Shown: piece after piece, positions 55,801 to 64,000 of the stretch | How the letters are laid out: the number at the start of each line of letters is the position of its first letter | Position numbering within the stretch: the first letter of the stretch is position 1 | Assembly: GCA_964017185.1 (NCBI GenBank) | Contig: OZ024879.1 | Location: 42,911,883-42,975,882, forward strand | Direction: 5' to 3' | Source: Rugalucina vietnamica | Lineage: Eukaryota; Mollusca; Bivalvia; Lucinida; Lucinidae | Length of the DNA stretch: 64,000 nt | Position numbers and translations under genes: made by a program | The notes under the pieces: model-generated | Seen by the model: only the letters and a program-made list of their open reading frames with translations | What the model was told of the DNA's origin: nothing | Databases searched by the model: none

Positions 55801-56084
55801 TTAACAACATTCCACCACAAGATAGGGTAAAATCCGTGAACTTAGAAACAGGACATTTTCCGTTAATGAAAACTCTTGGTGTTCAGTGGATTGCTTCAGA
55901 GGACAATTTCCAGTTCAAAAGTCCAGACATTAGTCCCAAGTCAGAAATAAGTAAACGGACAGTATTAAAGAGAATAGCCTCAATTTTCGATCCGATAGGG
56001 TTCGCAGCTCCGTACGTTATTCGCGGAAAAAAATGTTGTTACAAGAAATATGGATATCAGGCTGTGACTGGGATGAACCTTTAG
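52876..56084 (+). pseudogene. BEL/Pao gag-protease-reverse transcriptase, one frameshift
   Basis: The likely start is ATG 52876, 37 nt after the LTR. The first ~40 codons leave frame at a T4 run (52987-52990); the long frame resumes near 52992. Numbering residues from 53007: DUF1759-type gag region about 130-230 (WKQMK..SIPMFSGD...YDSWKAAF), CCHC knuckles at 346-358 and 379-392, a CGIQGC...HH cluster, protease D478-D-G-S, Pao-type RT with D813 in CDIEEMYLQI and YMDD at 889-892. At 56027-56033 (A7) the frame must shift -1 to reach RNase H and integrase, and this frame dies at 56082-56084. Genus-level homology not assessed. Confidence 0.9.
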
Positions 56085-57646
56085 AAACTGAATTGCAGTC
56101 TAAGATTAGATGCTGGTTAAATGAAATGCCATTACTTGACAATTTAAGATTACCACGCTGTCTGCAATTTACTCAAGACGTAGACTTTTCGACAATTCAG
56201 ACATTTGTAGACGCGTCAACAGAAGCTTATGGAGCAGTACTGTATATCAGACATGTATTGAAAAGTGAAGAAGTAGTAACTAGATTTATCACAGCAAAAG
56301 CACGAGTAGCTCCTTTAAAGGCCATAAGTATACCTCGTTTAGAACTGACAGCTGCAGTACTAGGGTTAAGGTTAACCGAAGATGTGTCAAAAACACTTAA
56401 CATTCAAATGAGTGATGTTACATTTTGGTCGGACAGTATGAATGTTCTCTGGTGGGTGAGGAATCACAGTCGGAACTTTAAGCCGTTTATTTCAAATAGA
56501 ATCGGAGAAATTCAAACAAATAGTAAACCTGAACAATGGAGATATGTACCCACTGAACTCAATCCCGCAGATTATGTAACTAGGGGATTAACAGCCGATG
56601 AATTATTGAACAAAGACACGTGGTTGAATGGTCCTGATTTCTTACAAAGTAGTGAAGATCAGTGGCCAGAAAATAAAGTAGAAAAATTACAGGCTTCTGA
56701 AAATGAAGAACGCAAGATTAAGAATAACAGACATGTTTCGCTAGTCGCAAGTGAAGTTCGGCTGGTAGGTCAGAACTCTACACATGTGTCGGACAGTGTC
56801 AATCGCTTAGATGTCAAAAGATATTCTGACTGGAACCACATGGTCAGAATATACGCATGGGTTTATCGGTTCATTGAAAACTGCAAAACACAGTCAAAAC
56901 AGCTCCGTACCTCAGGACAATTGCAGCCAGAAGAAATTAGAGACATAGAAATAAAACTGATTAAAAGTGCACAAGGAGAACAATTTCAGGCTGAGGTTGA
57001 TGCCATAAAATCTGGGAAAGAAATTAATAGTAAGAGCAAGCTTGTGGGCTTAAAGCCGTTTATTGACAATGATGGTTTGTTGCGTTGTAGCAGCCGGTTG
57101 AAATATGCAGAACATATGTCGTATGATGCAAAGTTCCCAGTGATACTGCCTAGAAAAAGTTATGTGACAAAACTCATAGTGAGAAAATATCATGAAAATG
57201 GAAATCATAGTGGTACAAATCAGATTCTAGCATCTCTTTCTGCACAATACTGGATAATAGCAGCGAGAGAGGAAATTCGGGATGTCGAGCACGGTTGTGC
57301 AGTTTGTCGAATTCGAAAAGCGAAACCAGGAGAACAGATTATGGCCCCATTACCAGATTTCAGGGTCGGGACATCACTTCGACCTTTTACCCATACAGCT
57401 GTGGATTTCGCTGGGCCGTTTCTCACCAAACAGGGTCGAGGAAAAGTAAAGACTAAGCGATATTTGTGTTTATTCACATGTGTTCAAACCAGAGCTGTAC
57501 ATCTGGAGATGGCTTATGGATTAGATACAGACTCGTTTTTAAACGCATTCTATCGTATGGTGAGTAGAAGAGGACTGCCAAAAGTGATGATTTCAGATAA
57601 CGGTACTAACTTTGTTGGAGCAAATCGTGAACTGAAAGACTTTTGA
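56033..57646 (+). pseudogene. BEL/Pao RNase H and integrase (N-terminal part), separate frame
   Basis: Continues the polyprotein in the -1 frame: MLLQEIWISGCDWDE is the standard Pao continuation. RNase H has D60 (FVDAST), LELTAAVLGL with E, and WSDSMNV. The integrase zinc region is HENGNHSGTN...CAVC, followed by catalytic D458 (HTAVDFAG) and D522 (ISDNGTNF). It terminates at 57644-57646 because of another one-base shift at T4 (57641-57644). The start printed here marks where the frame becomes readable, not an initiation site. Confidence 0.9.
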
Positions 57647-58293
57647 AGGGATTGGATAGAGACAAAATAGTTAATTCAACCGCTAACCAGGGAATTAAGT
57701 GGAAGTTTAACCCTCCGCTAGCACCTCACCTCGGAGGTATTCACGAGTCATTGATCAAAAGTGCTAAGCGGGCAATATTCGCTATACTTCAGTCAGCAGA
57801 TATTACTGACGAGGAACTGTTATCCGCGTTTGTTGGAGCTGAAGGTTTAATGAACAGTAGACCTTTAACATATCAGAGTGCAAATCCAAGCGATGAGGAA
57901 GTACTTACGCCGAATCACTTTCTGTTCGGGCAGATTGGCGGAGTATTCGCACCAGAATCAGTGGACGAAACAGTATTCAGTCCTAGAAAACGTTGGAGAC
58001 GTGTACAGGAACTGGTGAAACACTTCTGGAAACATTGGTTAAGGGAATACATACCAACGTTAGGGTCGAGAAAGAAATGGCATAAGACGCATCATAACTT
58101 TCAAGTCGGTGACATAGTCTTAGTCGTGGAACCAGAGGCGCATCGGGGTCATTGGTCGCTGGGACGTATTACGGAGGTTTTTCGTGGACCAGATGACAAT
58201 GTGCGAGTCGTAAATGTGCAAATTGGAAAAATGATTCTGAAGAGAGCAGTTACCAGACTAGCATTTATCGAGAGTTGTCCAGCTTCTGATTAA
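57643..58293 (+). pseudogene. BEL/Pao integrase C-terminal part
   Basis: Third frame of the same polyprotein, carrying the last integrase catalytic residue E35 (HLGGIHESLIK) and a DUF5641-like C-terminal domain (WRRVQELVKHFWKHW..., GDIVLVVE...). It ends with TAA at 58291-58293. All three catalytic residues of the D,D-35-E-type integrase are present across the break. The first codon (TTG) is simply where the frame opens. Confidence 0.88.
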
Positions 58294-58321
58294 CAATTGT
58301 AATTGTGATCAGTAAATAAAG

Positions 58322-58512
58322 GTAGAAGTACTGTGCTTAAGGGGCATAATAATCCCCGTACTTCTACATTAAGCCACATAGGCTTAATCACATAGGCTTA
58401 ATATCATTCAAACAGTAAGACAGTGAAAATCAAGTTATTAAGATTTGCCATTAAGATGGGTTGTAAGGGGCATAATAATCCTCGTACACCCATGTAAGCC
58501 ATGTAGGCTTAC
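58322..58512 (+). other. Duplicated two-hairpin RNA module in the BEL/Pao 3' non-coding region
   Basis: Module 1: GTAGAAGTAC (58322-58331) pairs with GTACTTCTAC (58358-58367), and inner GGGG (58341-44) with CCCC (58354-57). Then ATTAAGCC/GGCTTAAT (58368-75/58381-88) has loop ACATA. Module 2: ATGGGT...GT (58456-64) pairs with ACACCCAT (58486-93), and GGGG (58467-70) with CCTC (58480-83). Then GTAAGCC/GGCTTAC (58494-500/58506-12) has loop ATGTA. The loop AAGGGGCATAATAATCC is conserved while the outer stems differ but still pair. Confidence 0.75.
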
Positions 58513-59087
58513 TCAATAACTTTAAGTAAACTTGTAAATAGATGTAATAATCATTGCCTTAGTGTAATTTGTTAAATTGTTGAATAAACGACGCTTTGAT
58601 CAGAACTGTGGACAGAAATTAACAGAACTGCTAAACGGACAAGAATGAACAGTTTTGGGAAGACTATGGTTTACAGAGGCGTCACAGATATTTGTCATTA
58701 ATAACTGTCATATATATTGTTTATAGATTCTGTATTGCTAAAAACTTTCAATTGCAAGTTTTTGATTGAAAAACAGACAATCATATTGATTAGAATCATG
58801 TTACACTTTACTAAAGTTTGAACTTTCAAGTTGAATGTAGACATTTGATGTAAAAGCAAAGTTTCTATTTGGTTACGCATTAGATGGTTGGTGTAGCATT
58901 AGAGTGAGCAGTTAAGCATTAGATGCACAAGTTAAGCATTAGATGAATAGTGAAAATTTTATAACCATCATGTTTAATTGCTTAAAATGTGACATTTGTT
59001 TATGTTTTTGTGTTTTCAATCGTTCGTTAATTGTTTACATGTAAGATAAAGTCAATAATGTCTGTTTGATAAGAGTACAACTTATCA
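58513..59087 (+). other. BEL/Pao 3' non-coding region with GCATTAGATG repeats
   Basis: Four 'gcattaga(t/g)' repeats occur between 58876 and 58946, some preceded by 'agttaa'. No coding frame. Confidence 0.6.
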
Positions 59088-59100
59088 AAGAAGGGGAGAA
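59088..59100 (+). other. Polypurine tract
   Basis: AAAGAAGGGGAGAA-like purine run ending exactly at the 3' LTR; primes plus-strand synthesis in LTR elements. Confidence 0.85.
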
Positions 59101-59410
59101 TGGTCTGAAGAGGTCGTTTATCGATATAGATTCGTATAGAAATAGATCGTAATAGATCAGTCCGGTAGTAAGGACCGGAAAGTCTTGGTCCGAAAAGTCT
59201 CGGTCGAGTTTGTCCGAAATAGTGAAAGCCAGAGAACGGCTTACATATAGTTAGTAATAATCGAGCCGATCGGTAGAAACAGAAAATTGCGGGAAATAAT
59301 GTCGTTTTGTCATCGCATCGCATGCATAGAAATTCATTAAAACCAGAAAATTCACCATCGCCTTGTGTTTTAGTCATCGAACAATGATAACATAGAAAAC
59401 CATCGAAACA
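59101..59410 (+). repeat. 3' LTR of the BEL/Pao element
   Basis: 310 bp, two differences from the 5' LTR; followed by the TAAAT target duplication. Confidence 0.95.
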
Positions 59411-59415
59411 TAAAT

Positions 59416-61725
59416 GATCGCGAGTGTTTGTGCTACAAAATCTTTGTAATGCCTCATCAATTAATCACTGGATTGGGCATTTGTTTAAGTGATAATCGAT
59501 TTCAGTGCTTCTTCTAGTCATTACATTTGTACAGTGTGCATCACCCTGCCATTACTTTGAAAAATGGCTAATGGCAATGCACATGAAGCATACTCAAACA
59601 ATGCTGCAATAATATGCATAAACATTAAACAAGTTAACGCCTGAAAGCTAAACAGTAATTCATATACCCCAAAAATGTAGAAACAAATGTAAATTAATGC
59701 TTTAAATGTGGTTTATACAAAACGAGATGTCTGCTTAACCAATGTATGTTTAGCATAAATTGTTCCCATTGGTCTACAACTCAGAGGCGGTACTCAGCTA
59801 GCCTGTTTATGATGCAAAATACTTAACCTTGGTTAATATTCAGATTTCAGAATGCGTTAACATGAATCGTTTTCCTTGCTTTCGGAGTGGAAAATCTTGT
59901 CATTTCAAGAAAAAAAATTACACGGATATTAATTATGATCATTACTGATCATTTAACTTCATACACATAGATTTTAATTTTCTGTCGTCGGACTTTCAAT
60001 CAAATTCGTGATGTCTTCTTAGTGCAATTGTGACTATCGAGAGAAACATTTGGAAGGAGTGTTTATAATTTTGCTGATAATACAGATTAATGGACGTTTT
60101 CAAGATACTTATTACAGTCTTCCCCTAAGAGCAGATAATCAACGAAAAAAGGGATGAGCCATATCGTACTATATTGGGAACGGAGTGTAGCTCCAAGGAA
60201 ATTCCGTGCATCAGCGTTAGCTGTGTATTAGACGTTAACCCTTCTGACATACCGTGGCAGATTTGACTTTCTTTTTGTCAACTGAGTAAAGATTTGCTTC
60301 GAAAAATAAGTATACTGTTACACACATTTCTATCAAAACAGCATTCTGTACCTGCATGCCTTATGCATCCCACAATCGCAGCTCTAGCGTCTTCAATTTG
60401 CTGTATGTACATTATGGCATGAATATTTTCAGATTATCAGGCTAAAGCGTCCTCTCAAGACATGTGCATGTGTTCATAATTGACATTTAGCTCAAAGCTT
60501 TATCTGTCGCTTTTCTCTGAATTTATTTTATCAGATATCTTCTTATGCGATTCCATTTGAAAAAGAAAAGTATTGAGGAATCACGTTTTATTATGTGGCG
60601 TAGCGTCGCACATGGTACTTTTTCAATTTTTATTTTGCCATTTCGTTTGCACGTTTCATATCTTTTAGACATGGGTCTTTAGTCATATGCACGATATGAG
60701 TTTGGCTTATAAGGGCTTATAGCATTACGCAATTGTCGGTATGAGTGTCGAGCCAGTTTGTTCTTTCTCTGCACCGACTCTTCTCTAATGTATTATCCAA
60801 ATTTTGAATTCAGACAAAGTGTGGTATTTGGTCGAGTCAGCATAAAAATGTTAACTTTCCAATTACTTACAGTTAGAATTACAATTACGGGAGCAATTTA
60901 TAATAGATAACCTTTAGCATTCTATTAATTTTCAAAGGCGTATGGTTCAATGTTGATACTGGTTTATTATACGTTTTGAATTTGCAGCTTGTTCGGAACG
61001 ATTGTGCTCGGGCATTACGTTCAAGTGTAATTCGACAAGTGTTTACGTGTACATAATTATGTTGGAGCAAAACGTATTGTTTCAAGTTCATACATATATG
61101 TTATGGTAGACTTGTGATTACTTCTTTTAGCTTTCTGACAGTCCGCATTTAAACGTCATATGTGACCGTTTGTAACCACTGTTAAGCACTTTTTAACTTA
61201 TTTAACTTTCTATATACATACTACTTCAAATTTGTAACTTGTTATTTTTTGCCGTGCATCGACACACTTCAACGCAGGAGTGCCTCTATTTGCGTTTTTT
61301 TTTCATGTCAAATTATTTGCTTTGGAGTCATTCGTATAATTGGTTTGTTTGAAACTAAAAACCTAAAACATGATCAATTAATTCTGACATTGTTTAGATT
61401 ATCATAAAGTATCTGTCCTCGATTCAAGTTTGAGCGTTAGTTATACTTTTCATTTTACACTTAGTCTATATAATTATTTTGTGCCTTTTGGAAATGTCAG
61501 TTGCTGTCATGGTCTAGCCTACTCGACTTTGTTTTCATTTTCTAATGTCAAGCACTTACAGTTTAAAATCATTCTAATGGGGATGGTTTTTTTCTCATGA
61601 TTTATTACTTTTCGTTGGTTCTTTCAGTACCTGTCGTTTTCTTTTTCGTCATGCACAGTTTGTACCAGGCTGGCTCTGTCTTCTTTATATTAGCAATATG
61701 ATCACGTATTGAAGACTTCTAATGT
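59416..61725. other. No feature recognised
   Basis: AT-rich, no family match in the window, no motif-bearing frame. The hAT-like fragment left of the BEL/Pao insertion does not resume here. Confidence 0.4.
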
Positions 61726-61738
61726 TCAAATCTTCTCT

Positions 61739-62740
61739 CAACACCGAGTTTTCACATGATCATTCTTCTCGTATGCAACTGTGTTTTCACATCAGTTTTC
61801 ACATGATCAAATTGACTAAGTTTTCACTTGATCATTTTACTCGCACCACCGAGTTTCACATGAGTTTCCATATGTCCAATTCGACTGAATTTTCACATGA
61901 TCATTCTACTCGCACGACCGAGTTTCAAATGAGTTTTTATATGTCCAATTCGACTGAATTTTCACATGATCATTCTTCTCGCACAACCGAGTTTTCACAT
62001 AAGTTTTCACATAATCACTTCGACTGAGTTTTCTCATGATCATTCTTCTAACACGACTGAGTTTTCACTTGAGGTTTTCATGATCAATTCGGCAGACGGT
62101 TTTCACATGAATTTTCACACGATCAATCGACAGTTTTCATATGAGTGTTTACATGATCAAATCGACTGATTTTATTCAACACCAAATTTTCACATGATCA
62201 AATTGGCTACGTTTTCACATGATCATTCTTCTCGCATTCGACTGTGTTTTCACATGAGTTTTCACATGATAAAATTGACTAAGTTTTCACATGATCATTC
62301 TACTCGCACGACCGAGTTTTCACATGAGTTTTCACATGATCATTCTTATCGCACGACCGAGTTTTCACATGAGTTTTCACATGATCACTTCGACTGAGTT
62401 TTCACATGATCTTTCTTCTCGCACGATCGAGTTTTCAAATGATCATTCTTCTCGCACGACCGAGTTTCACATGAGTTCTCACATGATCACTTCGACTGAG
62501 TTTCCACATGATCATTCTTCCCGCACGACTGAGTTTTCACCTGTAGTGAGTTTTTCATGATCAATTTGACAGACGGTTGTCTCATGAGTTTTCACATGAT
62601 TACTCGACCAAGTTTTCATTTGAGTTTTCACACGATGAAATCGACTGAGTCTTACATGTGTTTTCATATGATCAAATCGACTGATTTTTCACATGATCGA
62701 GTCTTGCGGGACGACTGAGTTTTCACATGATTTAACAATC
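61739..62740 (+). repeat. Minisatellite of TTTTCACATGATCA-type units
   Basis: About 1 kb of higher-order repeats combining 'ttttcacatgatca', 'ttctcgcacgaccgag' and 'ttcgactgag'. Unit lengths are roughly 27, 54 and 80 bp with clear intermixing. The open frames rich in TEFSHDHS are a by-product. Confidence 0.93.
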
Positions 62741-64000
62741 AGCTTTCGTTGCTGAACCAATTTTTCTCTGCATAACCATAAAACATGTACTTAACACCAC
62801 GTTTCTAGACAATATCAAATACAATTGAGCCTGAGCATTGTCTTTATTAATCTCTTACTACAATGCTGTCGACATCCAATTCATGTTTATTGCATTCAAT
62901 TTTTAACAGAAACTGATCTGAGTGAATGTCTGCTCAGTACTTGAGTTTGATTTGTACGTTTTTTTCGAGGTTTGCCGTATTAATGTATACTCAACTCCAG
63001 TTTCATCATCACGTCATGCATATCTGTTAATTTTATTCACTCATTTGTTTATTCAAATGTTGTAATCTGTCAATATTGAAGCACAGTTTTATAGCGCAAA
63101 CAATTCCTATATTTGGTTCCAGAACATTGCCCTTTAAAACGCTTAATGCACGATTGGTCACTTCATATCGGCATATTTATTCTTAGTACTGTTTTCACTT
63201 TTGACTCAGCAGAGTGCATGTGCTCAGGGTCGGTCGTAGTTGCGTTTCTGTAATCAAGTTACTAATGTTACGCTTTCAGTAGTTCGGTCATGCGACGATT
63301 AAATTAACAATTTTGATTTTAACTTACTACTAGTGTTTCGTGTTTTGTTTCAGAGAACCTGAACCGGGTGTTCTGGATTGTCGATGGCTAGCCTGTAGTC
63401 AACAATAGAGCAGATGGTCGCGCATTACCCAAGCAAGCTTTACGTAAACTGCAAACCTAGTTCGGACAATTGCATTGGACGTTCTATTTGGGGGGTTAAT
63501 CCATTTTGCGGAATTAATCAGCTTCTTGTCAGCTGATATGCTACTTTTACAGATGGTATCAGTTTCAAAGCCAGCATCATGTACACGGAAACATCATTTA
63601 AAAGCCTCACAGGGCACCGTTGAATATGATGGCGGTAGTTCAGTCATAGTACGGATCAGACTTTCTATCAAAGATACTGATAAACGTTTATTTTTGTGGA
63701 CAACGGCCATATTCTCCTAATTCCTACTTTTAAGGAACTTTGAGATAAGTTAACAGTCGTCTACATGGGACTGAACAACGGTAAAGTCATACCATGTAAC
63801 AGTTCGTTGATAAATTGTCAGTGAATATTTTGATTTCGAATCAATTGATTCAGAACTGATTTTGTGTACTGGGAAGAATAAACTGTTAACAGAATAATTG
63901 GCGATTTTCATTTGACTCATGGTAACTTTGTGATAGTGAGGTTCAGTATTGGCTATCAAGGCGAATCCGAGGTGCATCGGTCACGGTTTTCCCCTAGAAT
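62741..64000. other. No gene recognised
   Basis: A splice-acceptor-like 'gtgttttgtttcag' ends at 63354, but the following frames close quickly. An open frame of 81 codons at 63475-63720 has no motif. Confidence 0.35.

Larger units (their letters stand above)
52530..59410 (+). mobile_element. Complete BEL/Pao LTR retrotransposon
   Basis: 6,881 bp, bounded by 310-bp LTRs and a 5-bp direct repeat TAAAT (52525-52529, 59411-59415), the TSD length usual for BEL/Pao. Order: LTR, tRNA-iMet-like PBS, gag-protease-RT-RNase H-integrase, structured 3' non-coding region, PPT, LTR. The LTRs differ at two of 310 positions, so the insertion is recent. Confidence 0.95.

Noticed and set aside
61722..62560. 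Several open frames with TEFSHDHSSRTTEF repeats
   Set aside because: By-product of the minisatellite; reading frames switch with unit variants.
63337..63720. Possible exon after a TTTTGTTTCAG acceptor
   Set aside because: All frames close within a short distance of the acceptor, and the later 81-codon frame is not linked to a splice site.

Overview
This is eukaryotic, repeat-dominated DNA, most likely from a marine mollusc, with a bivalve the best guess. The grounds are the mix of retroelements with animal-type domains, tRNA-derived SINEs, dense inverted-repeat MITEs, AGGTCA-rich satellites of the kind common in bivalves, degenerate TTAGGG-type telomeric DNA, and coding pieces bounded by GT/AG splice sites. 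There are no bacterial operons. Nearly all long open frames belong to transposable elements. Layout: 1-8905 holds two copies of one I/Nimb-like LINE. Copy 2 (4581-8814, ORF2 intact) is inserted in the 3' UTR of copy 1, with a 15-bp target duplication. 9664-9843 (minus) is a RING-finger terminal exon next to a 1-kb repeat. 10.9-16.7 kb carries MITEs, a Crypton-like fragment, the 3' end of an unclassified retroelement and tRNA-derived SINEs. 17-25 kb is a field of diverged tandem repeats rich in AGGTCA, including a fresh 937-bp duplication. 25090-27760 is a Tc1/mariner-type non-autonomous transposon whose empty site is preserved in a paralogous repeat at 24418. 28.6-31.5 kb holds a composite repeat with an ACGTATG-rich element. 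From 31.5 to 50.9 kb two MITE families form a dense cluster: P (about 270 bp, central hairpin) and T (about 240 bp, GAGCCGCC ends). Inside that cluster, on the minus strand, I reconstruct what looks like the only host gene with its own promoter. It has a TATA box and initiator (41192-41157), a noncoding exon 1 (41160-41122), a signal-peptide exon (37189-37072) and a Cys-rich exon (35499-35333) whose phase matches. The predicted product is a secreted peptide of about 94 residues with a CX3C...CX3C pattern. MITEs abut the exons within 4-31 bp, and an interstitial telomeric array lies just upstream of the promoter. 47.1-49.35 kb is an element built from two satellites; nine of the 128-bp units each carry a palindrome matching the estrogen-response-element consensus. 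52530-59410 is a complete BEL/Pao LTR retrotransposon: 310-bp LTRs with two differences, a 5-bp TSD, an initiator-Met-type PBS and a PPT. It is inserted next to a hAT/ZBED-like transposase fragment. Its reading frame is broken three times, each time by an apparent one-base loss at a homopolymer, and its 3' noncoding region carries a duplicated two-hairpin module with compensatory changes. 61.7-62.7 kb is a CACATGATC minisatellite. The rest is sequence in which I recognise nothing. Family names such as P, T, SINE-A and SINE-B are labels used only here. No database search was possible.
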